Under the pieces are notes generated by a model, which saw nothing but the letters and a program-made list of their open reading frames with translations, did no database searches and was not told the DNA's origin. Below are positions 35,680 through 42,901 of a stretch of 64,000 bases of DNA, one piece after another. Location of the stretch: NCBI RefSeq assembly GCF_018130065.1, contig NZ_JAFCME010000016.1, positions 62,001 through 126,000 of the forward strand, given 5' to 3'. This stretch comes from Bradyrhizobium sp. AUGA SZCCT0158 (GTDB lineage: Bacteria; Pseudomonadota; Alphaproteobacteria; Rhizobiales; Xanthobacteraceae). The number at the start of each line of letters is the position of its first letter. Positions within the stretch are counted from its first letter, which is position 1. Both the position numbers and the translations under genes were made by a program.

Positions 35680-36315
35680 CTACGAGTTAGCCAGCTGCCA
35701 ACCCTTTCGGGCCAATTCCATGCGGCCGGGGTGATGGGCGCTTCCCACCACGTAAACCGGCACATGGAAATGCAGCGCGATTGCCTTGAGAGTCGTCTTT
35801 CCCTCAGCAATGGAGCGAACGTCCGCTTCCCGGTACTCATGCGGGTACATGAGCTCCGTGGCGGCGATTACAGCGAGTTTTTCCGACTGGGCCGAAGCGG
35901 CTGCCAGCTTACGCGCCTTAGCGGTCTCTTCCGTCTCGTGCTCATCCAGGAAGTCTTCGAGAAGCATGCTGTCGATCGTATCATGACCGGCCGGAGACCA
36001 ATCTTCCCGCTCATCGATGAGAATGTGACAGAGCTCTTTAACGGTAGTGAACCGCATCCACTCTTCGCCCTGGCCAGCGCGCACGAGAATACGCGCGCTA
36101 CTTTCGTACCGCTCGATTAACCCACGAAGAGTATCGCCTTCAAAATCCACCTCGATTTTTTCGATGGTGACACCATAAAAATCTGAAATGCACCATTGCA
36201 AGTCCTCCACGGACAGCTTGGCGCGGTCAGGAGCAAGGCTATATGCCTTCATATGCTCCTTGATCTGTTTCACCTTACGGTAGGTGGATCTCAACTTCTC
36301 CTGTGACACGAGCAT
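35680..36315 (-). CDS. ImmA/IrrE-like protein with degenerate zinc motif
   Basis: The start at 36315 (MLVSQEKLRS) gives 211 residues. A segment FTTVKELCHILIDE aligns with the HExxH helix of ImmA/IrrE peptidases, which cleave phage or ICE repressors, but the first histidine is lysine here, so zinc binding may be lost. Later segments ALHFHVPVYVVGSA also fit the family. It is the leftmost prophage gene. No strong ribosome binding site precedes it, and a terminator hairpin ends 12 bases before the start codon, so expression may depend on read-through. Confidence 0.55.
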   Translation of the reverse strand: MLVSQEKLRSTYRKVKQIKEHMKAYSLAPDRAKLSVEDLQWCISDFYGVTIEKIEVDFEGDTLRGLIERYESSARILVRAGQGEEWMRFTTVKELCHILIDEREDWSPAGHDTIDSMLLEDFLDEHETEETAKARKLAAASAQSEKLAVIAATELMYPHEYREADVRSIAEGKTTLKAIALHFHVPVYVVGSAHHPGRMELARKGWQLANS

Positions 36316-36327
36316 TATGATTACTGC

Positions 36328-36361
36328 CAAAAAATAACGGCCCTAGCAGGACGCTAGGGCC
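36328..36361 (-). terminator. Rho-independent terminator between two prophage genes
   Basis: GGCCCTAGC and GCTAGGGCC pair over nine bases around GTCCT on the minus strand, followed by GTTATTTTTT. It ends the transcript of the 36390 gene and lies just ahead of the ImmA-like start codon. Confidence 0.88.
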
Positions 36362-36389
36362 GTGTGCGACTCGCTGATCGATAACGAAA

Positions 36390-36587
36390 TTATGACTTAT
36401 GACTATCCTTGAAGTCAAGTTCCGCGGATTCACCGCGTTCAAGCGCCTCATAAAGGCGATTAACTTCACGGCAAACCTGCTCAGTGACAAGCTCGCGGCC
36501 AGCCACATAGAACTTCACATCCAAGAGGCCGTCGGCAGCCATCTTTTCGAAGCGGTTAGCGAGATCATCGCAACTCGTTTTGCTCAT
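36390..36587 (-). CDS. Small prophage protein of unknown function
   Basis: The 65-residue acidic, helical product (CDDLANRFEKMAADGLLDV, CREVNRLYEALERGES) has a good ribosome binding site (AGAGGAGCACGCA). It lies between an inverted-repeat cluster upstream and a terminator downstream, so it forms its own transcription unit. This is a position where a phage regulator is common, but no helix-turn-helix is visible. Confidence 0.6.
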   Translation of the reverse strand: MSKTSCDDLANRFEKMAADGLLDVKFYVAGRELVTEQVCREVNRLYEALERGESAELDFKDSHKS

Positions 36588-36610
36588 TGCGTGCTCCTCT
36601 TTGCTCCAAA

Positions 36611-36693
36611 TACCGAGTGATTCTCGGTAGGTTAGACCTACATTGTGGCCTAACGAATGAATGCCGCATGAAACTTCGGTAACTCATTCGTTA
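36611..36693. promoter_or_regulatory. Cluster of three perfect inverted repeats (candidate operators)
   Basis: Within 83 bases there are TACCGAG/CTCGGTA (36611-36629, spacer 5), GTAGGT/ACCTAC (36627-36641, spacer 3) and TAACGAATGA/TCATTCGTTA (36651-36660 and 36684-36693, spacer 23). They sit 24 to 106 bases upstream of the 36390 start codon, where repressor binding or leader hairpins would control that gene. Confidence 0.6.
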
Positions 36694-37209
36694 AAACACG
36701 AGCATGCAACCCGACCGGTTCCCCGATCCGGGCCGCTTCTCTCTGGTCACCACGATATAGTATCGCATTGCCCCATTCAATGACCCATACCCTTGACTTT
36801 TATCGAATCTGTGATCCGAAACCAAGGAATAGAATCTACGTTAATATCTCCTTTTTGGGGGAACTAAGCAATGCGCCTGTGGGACCAGCCCACCTAAAAT
36901 CAAGCTTAATTTGGAGGATTTGTTCCCAAAATCGCTCTTTTTTGAGAGGTGTGGCATTGTGACCATACCTTTAGTCCCGCCCCGAGCAGGGAAGGTTCAT
37001 CCCCAGCCCTCAATACTGTGAAGCTTGCCCACGTGCACCGAGGCGACGTCTTCAGCCCGATTTTAAAGCCACGTCGTTTACCGTCCGAGTTGAGCGGATT
37101 TGCCGCCCCGTCTATCTGGTTTGAACCGCGATGTAGCGGCCGACCGAACCATACACCACAACAGCTAGCGGCGTTTGCAGCACTGCCGCGAGCGGCGTTT
37201 AATGACGCC
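36694..37209. other. Prophage intergenic region
   Basis: The left half is AT-richer than its surroundings and may hold divergent promoters. On the minus strand TTGAAT is followed 15 to 16 bases later by TATATC, a weak match. A continuous plus-strand frame runs from 36949 into the next gene, but its first 87 codons look non-coding in composition, so I do not include it. Confidence 0.35.
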
Positions 37210-37698
37210 ATGTCCCCCCGCATCATCAATATTCCGCTGTCCGGCGGCGACCGTAAGGCGCAGGCGAAAGGCATCCGCCAGGCGCACGGGCTGCACAACA
37301 GTCAGTACCGGGAGTCCGTCCTGATCCGCAGCGCGGCGGAAGCCAAAATCCGCGAGGCCGACCGGCTGGAATGCGAAGCCTGGAACGCGATCATGTGGGC
37401 CGGCGGACCGGCGATGCCCTCCCCCGGCGATCCGCAAGCCGAGCCGACGATCGGCAAGGCCATCAATGGCGGTTACGACCTGCTGGAAGCGAAGTGCAAT
37501 CGCTGCGAACATGTCTCCTTGGTCCCGCTCCGCGGCCTGACGCATCCGGCCGAAACGCCGATCTGGAAACTTGAGGCTGCGCTCTATTGCCTGCCATGCA
37601 GCGAAGGCCGCCATTACAGTCGCCGACAACGGGCGCACATTATCGGTCTCACTTACGCCCGGCCGGATCCGGAGCCGGCAAAGGCGAAACGGCGATGA
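37210..37698 (+). CDS. Hypothetical protein with a four-cysteine (zinc ribbon-like) motif
   Basis: Starting at 37210 (MSPRIINIPLSGG), the 162-residue protein has a paired-cysteine pattern CNRC then CLPC some 36 residues later, which may bind zinc, and a basic C-terminus (RRQRAHIIGLTYARP). I recall relatives in many Bradyrhizobium genomes, with no known function. Its stop overlaps the next start as ATGA. Confidence 0.65.
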   Translation: MSPRIINIPLSGGDRKAQAKGIRQAHGLHNSQYRESVLIRSAAEAKIREADRLECEAWNAIMWAGGPAMPSPGDPQAEPTIGKAINGGYDLLEAKCNRCEHVSLVPLRGLTHPAETPIWKLEAALYCLPCSEGRHYSRRQRAHIIGLTYARPDPEPAKAKRR

Positions 37699-38147
37699 CT
37701 TCCCTCACCCGCCGCCGCGATCGCGACCGCCGCGACGATCACTGGCAAGTCTTCTATGGCGATGTCCAGGTCGGCAGGATCGGCAAGCGCGCCGGCGTGC
37801 CGGGCACTGTCGACCAGTGGGGCTGGTACTGCGGCTTTCATCCAGCGTCCCAACGCGGGCTTGCTGACGCCGGTACGGCTGTGGATTTTGAACACGCCCG
37901 GCTCGCGTTCGATCGCGCGTGGCAAACCATACAGCCTAGATGCACCGAAGAGGATTTTGCCAGCTACCGCCAGCAGCGCGCCTGGAACCGCTGGAAACAG
38001 AAAATGTGGGAAACCGGCTTCAAACTGCCCACACAGTCAACCGATGGCCGATCGACATGCTACTGCGGCGCGACGATCGACATCAGCACCATGGACCGTC
38101 ACATCTACGCGGCTCACTTGGCTGAAGAAGAACAGGCCTCCCCATGA
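37695..38147 (+). CDS. Hypothetical protein, second gene of a three-gene plus-strand unit
   Basis: The ATG at 37695 overlaps the previous stop by four bases. The 150-residue product has a basic start (RRRDRDRRDDHW), tryptophan-rich segments (DQWGWYCGFHP) and a likely zinc finger CYCGATIDISTMDRHIYAAH (C, C, H, H). It could bind nucleic acid, but no family is recognised. Confidence 0.6.
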   Translation: MTSLTRRRDRDRRDDHWQVFYGDVQVGRIGKRAGVPGTVDQWGWYCGFHPASQRGLADAGTAVDFEHARLAFDRAWQTIQPRCTEEDFASYRQQRAWNRWKQKMWETGFKLPTQSTDGRSTCYCGATIDISTMDRHIYAAHLAEEEQASP

Positions 38148-38407
38148 AATTCACCAGCGAAAGCCCCTACTCCGACCCGGAGAAAGCAGCCCGCCGCCTG
38201 ATGGAGCACGCACAGGCCTTCGAGCCCATCCAGGACAACCGCATCTATATCGAGAAGATCAACGGCCCCTTCCTGTTCGGCGACAAGGCCACGCCGGCGC
38301 AATACAGCGCTTGCCTCAAATATGCGATCGACAAGGGCTGGCTGGTGCTGCACGAGAGCGGGACATTCGTGAAGCTTACTCAGGCCGGCTCTGATCTATT
38401 CGCTTAG
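38144..38407 (+). CDS. Hypothetical protein, third gene of the unit
   Basis: This 87-residue product starts in the ATGA overlap with the preceding gene. The C-terminal half (YAIDKGWLVLHESGTFVKLTQAG) reads like a winged-helix fragment. Its 3' end overlaps a minus-strand gene. Confidence 0.6.
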   Translation: MKFTSESPYSDPEKAARRLMEHAQAFEPIQDNRIYIEKINGPFLFGDKATPAQYSACLKYAIDKGWLVLHESGTFVKLTQAGSDLFA

Positions 38408-38576
38408 ACATCGCAACCTTCTTGTTAGACGCCGCCGCCTCTGCAAGTCGCACCTCGCTAGCAAGCGTGTCGCGCTCCACCAGCACCCTCCGAGCCTTCC
38501 TCCAGCGACGTTCAGCCTCCTTCAGAAGGCTGTGATCTAGCGGATCGACTTGTTTGAAACGTTGTCCTTCGGTCAT
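38376..38576 (-). CDS. Small basic protein, convergent with the preceding unit
   Basis: The 66-residue frame has a good ribosome binding site (AGGAAGAAAAATCGCC) and overlaps the convergent 38144 gene by 32 bases. The product is charged and helical (KEAERRWRKARRVLVERDTL), with no recognised domain. The overlap lowers my certainty. Confidence 0.5.
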   Translation of the reverse strand: MTEGQRFKQVDPLDHSLLKEAERRWRKARRVLVERDTLASEVRLAEAAASNKKVAMSKRIDQSRPE

Positions 38577-38590
38577 GGCGATTTTTCTTC

Positions 38591-38830
38591 CTAGTGGGTT
38601 TTGGCGGCGGATATGGTCCCTATCAAGCCCATATCGGCATGGCGCACTGTCACGCCGCGCCCGGTTTCGTCAGCGATTTTTCGCGCGACCCTTAAAGCAG
38701 CAGCCTCATCCGCTAGCTCAAGGATGATTATGCTTCCCTTGCCTGAGAATGTTGGGTTCTCGACATGGATCAGGATCGGAGGCGATTTCTCGCTCAAAGT
38801 GGGGCCTGCAGGCCGGGCGAAGAAATCCAT
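38591..38830 (-). CDS. Hypothetical small protein
   Basis: The 79-residue product has a beta-alpha pattern (GSIIILELADEAAALRVARKIADETG) and no known domain. Its start lies inside the end of the upstream 38794 gene, in another frame, which suggests translational coupling. Confidence 0.5.
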   Translation of the reverse strand: MDFFARPAGPTLSEKSPPILIHVENPTFSGKGSIIILELADEAAALRVARKIADETGRGVTVRHADMGLIGTISAAKTH

Positions 38831-38994
38831 TCATCGACGTGCGTTGCGGTTTCCAGCTGGCGAGCCTTGCGCATGAGCTTATCGCGCACCGGACCATAGG
38901 GCAGTTGTTCAGCCTGAGCGCGCAGTCGCGCGGCTTCCTGCTCAAGACGCTCGTTAAGAGATAAAAGATGTTTGACACGTCGCCGTGTACCCAT
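38794..38994 (-). CDS. Small Bradyrhizobium-type helical protein
   Basis: The 66-residue product (SLNERLEQEAARLRAQAEQL, ending in DEWISSPGLQ) belongs to a family I recall from many Bradyrhizobium genomes, with no known function. A strong ribosome binding site (GGAAGGAGCGCGCC) precedes the ATG. Confidence 0.65.
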   Translation of the reverse strand: MGTRRRVKHLLSLNERLEQEAARLRAQAEQLPYGPVRDKLMRKARQLETATHVDEWISSPGLQAPL

Positions 38995-39210
38995 GGCGCG
39001 CTCCTTCCATTAGAGGGGGCGGGAGCGCGTGATGGGCGTTCTCATCACAGATGAATGCCACGAACCGGGCTGTGATAAATCATTAACGCACGAACCCCGG
39101 TGGGGTGCCATAACATTTGATATGCTGCGGCGCGGAAAGCGGAACCAAGTCCTCGATTCGCAATCTCAACAACCTGCCCTATCTTGGGATCGGGGCGTGT
39201 GGAGTTGCGT

Positions 39211-39555
39211 ATGAGTTCGCCGTCGATCATTCCAAACGACCGTTTGGACCGGGATTTTTATATCGTTCTCGAAGATTTCAGTAGCGGCGCGGCCTTCCGC
39301 GAGACTGATGAAGGCGTCGACTATTCGACCCTGATCCGCGACCTGCTCGCCGGCGAGTATGGCACCGTGCTGCGGGTGGTCGCCTTCAATCCATCCGAAG
39401 GCTGGTCGCGCGACGCCTCCGAAGACATCGCCCGCGAGCTCGAGCGCCGGATCAGCGCCGAGGGCCGAGACGTGTCCGAAGGCCTGCAGGATTTCATCGA
39501 AGGCCAGCTCGGCCGCAAGATCGGCGTACAGCTGCCGCTCCCGCTTCAGGTTTAG
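39211..39555 (+). CDS. Bradyrhizobium-type conserved hypothetical protein
   Basis: Starting at 39211 (MSSPSIIPNDRLDRDFY), the 114-residue protein has the pattern IPNDRLDRDxYIVLEDF and VVAFNPSEGWSRDASEDIA that I recall from a family widespread in Bradyrhizobium. Its function is unknown. It may be host-derived cargo in the prophage. Confidence 0.7.
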   Translation: MSSPSIIPNDRLDRDFYIVLEDFSSGAAFRETDEGVDYSTLIRDLLAGEYGTVLRVVAFNPSEGWSRDASEDIARELERRISAEGRDVSEGLQDFIEGQLGRKIGVQLPLPLQV

Positions 39556-39700
39556 GACCAAAGCAGCGACCCCAGCAGGGGACGCCACTGGGGCCGCCGT
39601 AGGTATGTGTCCGATGTCACTCAGGACACTGGATTCCAACGGCAGCCGCTCCCGCCTGTTCCTATGTTATTTTCGGCCAACGAGCACCTATCTTCCGACC

Positions 39701-40297
39701 ATGCGTAAATTTGAGTATTGCAAGCCGGTTTCGGCCAAGGCAGTTCCCACCGGCCCCGACTGGATTCACGAAGTCAAATACGACGGCTACCGCGGGCGCA
39801 TCGACCGCGACGGCCGTGACGTCAAGCTGCTGTCGAAGAGCGGCCTCGACTGGACATGGAGGTTTCCATGGATCGTCGAGACGGCGCTGAAGATGCGCCA
39901 GCAACGCTTCACCATCGATGGCGAGATTTGCGTGCTGGACGTCCAGGGCATCTCCGATTTCAACGCGCTGCATTCCAACCGGCACAATGAGGAAGCGCAG
40001 CTTTACGCGTTCGACCTGGTCGCGGAAGGCGGCGACGACCTGAGGGACCTGCCGCTGTTTGAACGCAAGGCCCGGCTGGGGAAACTGCTGAAGGGCCGGC
40101 CGGAGGGCATCTTCGTCGCGCCCTTCCAGCGCGGTGAGATCGGGCCGCACCTGTTTCTCGCCTCGTGCCGCATGAAGCTTGAAGGCCTGGTCTCAAAGCA
40201 CCTCCTGCGGAAGTACCGGCCACGGATCTGTGAGTGGCGAAAGGTAAAGAACCGGCAGCATCCGGCTTTTTCGCGCGTGATGGACACGTTCGGATGA
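39701..40297 (+). CDS. Minimal ATP-dependent DNA ligase (LigD ligase-domain type)
   Basis: The 198-residue protein has motif I EVKYDGYRGRI with the adenylated lysine, motif III TIDGEICVLD, motif IV LYAFDLV and motif V EGLVSKH, ending at WRKVKNRQHP. It is the nucleotidyltransferase core alone. The oligonucleotide-binding domain with motif VI is missing, so sealing activity may need a partner. Similar short LigD-like genes are common in Bradyrhizobium. It is translationally coupled to the next gene (ATGA). Confidence 0.8.
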   Translation: MRKFEYCKPVSAKAVPTGPDWIHEVKYDGYRGRIDRDGRDVKLLSKSGLDWTWRFPWIVETALKMRQQRFTIDGEICVLDVQGISDFNALHSNRHNEEAQLYAFDLVAEGGDDLRDLPLFERKARLGKLLKGRPEGIFVAPFQRGEIGPHLFLASCRMKLEGLVSKHLLRKYRPRICEWRKVKNRQHPAFSRVMDTFG

Positions 40298-40491
40298 AGA
40301 CAGTCTGGATCTACGTCGACACGAATAAAGCCGTTGGCGACCCCGACCATCTGAAGGTGTTCGCCAACGCGGACGCGGCCGATGCATGGTTCCGCGATAA
40401 TGATCCGGAAGGTGTCGCGTTCGAATATCCCGTTGTGACCGCAGACGCGAAAAACCCGCCACCGGAGACCGATGGCGGGCCAGAAAAGTAG
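40294..40491 (+). CDS. Small conserved hypothetical protein coupled to the ligase gene
   Basis: The ATG at 40294 overlaps the ligase stop. The 65-residue product (MKTVWIYVDT, then HLKVFANADAADAWF and GVAFEYPV) matches a small family I recall from Bradyrhizobium, with unknown role. Confidence 0.7.
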   Translation: MKTVWIYVDTNKAVGDPDHLKVFANADAADAWFRDNDPEGVAFEYPVVTADAKNPPPETDGGPEK

Positions 40492-40503
40492 AGCCGCAAC
40501 CGG

Positions 40504-40749
40504 CTATTCGGCAGGCGTGAAATCCAGGTAGAACTTCTGCCCCGCCTCGATCACACCCAACAGCGCCGGGTTCGCGATCGTGAGGGAAAGCTCACCTGAC
40601 GGGCTGAACTTCGCATAGGTGTTGTCTTCGTCCGACCCGTCCTCCGGATAGCTCTTGGCCGCGACGGCGTTGCAGGTGATCCTGTCAGAGCCGTTGAACC
40701 GCTCGACCTTGCTGACCTGCATCTTGGCTCTCATGGTGATTTTGGACAT
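40504..40749 (-). CDS. Prophage protein of unknown function
   Basis: The start at 40749 follows AAAGGAGAAGACGAAA. The 81-residue product is rich in beta strands (MQVSKVERFNGSDRITCNAV, FSPSGELSLTIANPALLG). Such proteins are common in rhizobial prophages, with no assigned role. It converges with the plus-strand 40294 gene. Confidence 0.65.
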   Translation of the reverse strand: MSKITMRAKMQVSKVERFNGSDRITCNAVAAKSYPEDGSDEDNTYAKFSPSGELSLTIANPALLGVIEAGQKFYLDFTPAE

Positions 40750-40806
40750 TTTCGTCTTCTCCTTTGTTGCCGGGAAACCGCCCGGCGCGGATTTCAAACC
40801 CCGTAG

Positions 40807-41037
40807 TCATCCCGTCTTGCTGCGCGCGGCCAAACGCGCATGGCTCTGCGGCATGATCGAGATCGTCCTTTTGCTGATTCTGGCCTGTGCCGCGGGATGC
40901 GTCGCGGCGATCGTGTTCGGCTCGATCACGCCGTACAGGCGCAGAAAGCCCAGCACCGACAGGACGCCGCACAGCATCGCGCCGGCGACCATCAGCAGCA
41001 CGTCCCGCTGCAGTTTGCGCTCCGGATCGTCCTTCAT
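40807..41037 (-). CDS. Small membrane protein, lysis region
   Basis: The 76-residue product has one hydrophobic helix (DVLLMVAGAMLCGVLSVLGF). It overlaps the stop of the 41034 gene as ATGA and belongs to a string of coupled small genes with membrane helices downstream of the endolysin. Confidence 0.6.
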   Translation of the reverse strand: MKDDPERKLQRDVLLMVAGAMLCGVLSVLGFLRLYGVIEPNTIAATHPAAQARISKRTISIMPQSHARLAARSKTG

Positions 41038-41216
41038 GCCGCCAAGGCAATGGCAGCAAAGCCGAAACCCAGCGCCAGCCCCAGCATGATGAGGAAACGG
41101 CCGGCGAGGCCCATGCGCGCCCAGTAGCGGTCGACCAGGGTTTCGACCGCCCAGGCCGAAAGTCCGATCGCCAGCATCACCAGCAACGTCAGCGCCAGCT
41201 TACGCGCCTCCATCAC
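41034..41216 (-). CDS. Small two-helix membrane protein, lysis region
   Basis: The 60-residue product has two helices (LALTLLVMLAIGLSAWAV and GRFLIMLGLALGFGFAAIALA) and is coupled by four-base overlaps to both neighbours. A holin-like function is possible but not shown. Confidence 0.6.
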   Translation of the reverse strand: MMEARKLALTLLVMLAIGLSAWAVETLVDRYWARMGLAGRFLIMLGLALGFGFAAIALAA

Positions 41217-41551
41217 TGCACGGTGACCCGGGCAAGTCCGCCCATGCCGATCGCACGCGCCGCGGCGTTCGACAGGTCGATGCAGCGCCCTCTCACGAAC
41301 GGCCCTCGATCGGTGATGCGCACCGAAACACTGCGGCCATTCCGCAAGTTCGTCACCATCACAAGCGAGCCGAAGGCGCGGGTCCGATGCGCGGCTGTCA
41401 TGGCGTGGGTGTTGAACCGCTCGCCGGAGGCCGTGCGGCGGCCGTGGTAGCCGTCGCCGATGCCGTACTGGCTGGCGGTGCAGGTTTCGGAGAATGCAGC
41501 GGATGCGAGCGCGACAAGCGCCAGCACCGCGTAAAGTGCGGTTCGGATCAT
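41213..41551 (-). CDS. RlpA-like double-psi beta-barrel protein
   Basis: The 112-residue protein has a signal peptide (VLALVALASAAFS) and the RlpA fold: CTASQYGIGDGYHGRRTASGE, then FGSLVMVTNLRNGRSVSVRI and TDRGPFVRGRCIDLS. RlpA-type domains cut naked glycan strands in peptidoglycan. In this context it probably assists host lysis. Cell-wall targeting SPOR domains of bacterial RlpA are absent. Confidence 0.82.
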   Translation of the reverse strand: MIRTALYAVLALVALASAAFSETCTASQYGIGDGYHGRRTASGERFNTHAMTAAHRTRAFGSLVMVTNLRNGRSVSVRITDRGPFVRGRCIDLSNAAARAIGMGGLARVTVQ

Positions 41552-41570
41552 GGGGTGATACCTTCTATGG

Positions 41571-41747
41571 TTAGGCGCGCGCCTTGATGATATCGGCGAG
41601 AGATTCCGCCGCGCGCTTCAGTTCGTCCGCCTCGACAAGAAGCGCGGCGCGGGCTGTCTGCAGCCGGCTTTCCTGATCGGTAAAATCCCGATCGTTTCGG
41701 CCGTCGTCTGTAAAGATGCGGCGGATGTTGTTGAGGATCGAATTCAT
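41571..41747 (-). CDS. 58-residue helical protein
   Basis: The frame runs from ATG at 41747 (MNSILNNIRRIFTDDGRND) to TAA at 41571. The product is a charged helix (RAALLVEADELKRAAESLAD) without a membrane segment. It is coupled to the upstream gene by the overlap at 41744-41747. Confidence 0.6.
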   Translation of the reverse strand: MNSILNNIRRIFTDDGRNDRDFTDQESRLQTARAALLVEADELKRAAESLADIIKARA

Positions 41748-41986
41748 TTGCGACCGGCCCTTAGTTCGTTCGTCAGGGCTACAAGCGCGCCGCGCGTGCT
41801 GTGGATGGCTTCCGCCATGCGATCAGCCGCAGCAATCCGTTCATCGTAACTTTCGGTCAGCTGGTTTTCCAGCAGCTGGATCCGGCCGTCCTTCTGCTTT
41901 TCCCGCTGCTCCGACCGATAGATCACCCAGAGCAGCACCGCGCAGATAATGCCGGCCGTTCCGAGCTTCAGCACCTCTTCGGTCAT
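41744..41986 (-). CDS. Membrane-anchored coiled-coil protein
   Basis: The start at 41986 follows GGGAGATTAACGGT. The 80-residue product has one helix (GTAGIICAVLLWVIYRS) and then a long charged helix (EKQKDGRIQLLENQLTESYD), the layout of inner-membrane spanins and other lysis accessories. An alternative start 20 codons upstream is less likely. Confidence 0.6.
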   Translation of the reverse strand: MTEEVLKLGTAGIICAVLLWVIYRSEQREKQKDGRIQLLENQLTESYDERIAAADRMAEAIHSTRGALVALTNELRAGRK

Positions 41987-42100
41987 ACCGTTAATCTCCC
42001 AGCTACCTTTGAACGCCAGGATCATTCCCAGCCTGAGATCGTCCACGAAACGGTCGAGGGTCAGGGCTGCGCCGACGTTGCACCGAAGGCGCGGCCCGCT

Positions 42101-42304
42101 TCATTTGGTTTTCTTGCACTGATCCCGGTAGGTCAGTTCGTTCGCCAGGATGCGCTTCTTCACGCCTGACGTTGCCGCGATCGAGCCATCGCCCTTCTGG
42201 ACCACGACCGGGTTGTAAATCTGGCAGAAGGAATCGACCGGCGGCGTGGTATGCATGCAGCTACTCAGGCTCAAGGCCGCGCAAACCAGCATCGACCTCT
42301 TCAT
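42101..42304 (-). CDS. Small lipoprotein, possible outer-membrane spanin
   Basis: Starting at 42304 (MKRSMLVCAALSLSSC), the 67-residue product has a lipobox LSSC at residues 13-16 and a short periplasmic chain. It is nested with the preceding gene in another frame (42261-42304 overlap), the arrangement often seen for Rz/Rz1 pairs, so an o-spanin role is plausible. Confidence 0.6.
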   Translation of the reverse strand: MKRSMLVCAALSLSSCMHTTPPVDSFCQIYNPVVVQKGDGSIAATSGVKKRILANELTYRDQCKKTK

Positions 42305-42488
42305 CAGACATCGCATTGACCTTCTCCATGATCGCCTTGCCGGCGGTCGTCTTGATGAGGATGGATTGCGAAACCTCCGCAATCGCCTTGTCGTAGCCCT
42401 CGGATATCAACTCGCGCTCGCGCGCCCACGTCATGATCTGGTTGGTTATCCTGAGCAGCGTGAGCGCGAGCGATATCCAGGACATCAT
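42261..42488 (-). CDS. Small protein of the lysis cassette, possible inner-membrane spanin
   Basis: The 75-residue product has a weakly hydrophobic N-terminus (WISLALTLLRITNQIMTWA) followed by a charged helix. It overlaps the lipoprotein gene out of frame. The pair could be i-spanin and o-spanin. The hydrophobic segment is short, so this is tentative. Confidence 0.5.
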   Translation of the reverse strand: MMSWISLALTLLRITNQIMTWARERELISEGYDKAIAEVSQSILIKTTAGKAIMEKVNAMSDEEVDAGLRGLEPE

Positions 42489-42772
42489 TTTGCGACGACC
42501 TTCACTTCAGCCGAAGACACGGCATCCGGCGATGTAACCGCCGCCGCCAGCGCGGGGGTCGTGACGACAGTCGTGCCAGGCAGCGCCGCCGCCGACGCGA
42601 CGATCGAGCTCTCGGTCTTGTTGAACATACCCCAGATGACGCCGCCGATCGTGATCATGGCGCCGACGATGCCGGGCAGCGCATCAGCGCTGATCCAGCC
42701 CTTGGCCACGATGAATCCCCCGCCAAAGGTCAGGATGTGGCGAAGGATGCTGCTGATCTGTTCCCAATTCAT
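42485..42772 (-). CDS. Holin-like protein
   Basis: The 95-residue product has two hydrophobic helices (HILTFGGGFIVAKGWI and LPGIVGAMITIGGVIWGMF) with a short loop and an Ala/Val-rich tail. I recall similar proteins annotated as holins in rhizobial phages. Placement between the endolysin and the spanin-like genes supports it. Confidence 0.65.
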   Translation of the reverse strand: MNWEQISSILRHILTFGGGFIVAKGWISADALPGIVGAMITIGGVIWGMFNKTESSIVASAAALPGTTVVTTPALAAAVTSPDAVSSAEVKVVAK

Positions 42773-42826
42773 GCTTCAGTTCTCCAGTGATGGTTTGATT
42801 GCGCGATGCCGTCGCGCGGCGGGAAT

Positions 42827-42901
42827 TCAGGCGATGAAGGTGAGAGCGATCACCGCGCAGGCGAAAGAAAGCGCCAGGATCGGGCCAAGCAAATTGCTCA
42901 C
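42827..42901 (-). CDS. 24-residue membrane peptide
   Basis: GTG at 42901 overlaps the endolysin stop (GTGA) and opens a 24-codon frame MSNLLGPILALSFACAVIAL, ending TFIA, which is one membrane-spanning helix. It lies between endolysin and holin genes. Coupling and composition suggest it is translated, perhaps as a lysis accessory. Confidence 0.5.
   Translation of the reverse strand: MSNLLGPILALSFACAVIALTFIA

Noticed and set aside
36949..37209. N-terminal extension of the 37210 gene
   Set aside because: The added 87 codons have unlike composition and no ribosome binding site, and relatives I recall start at the MS position.
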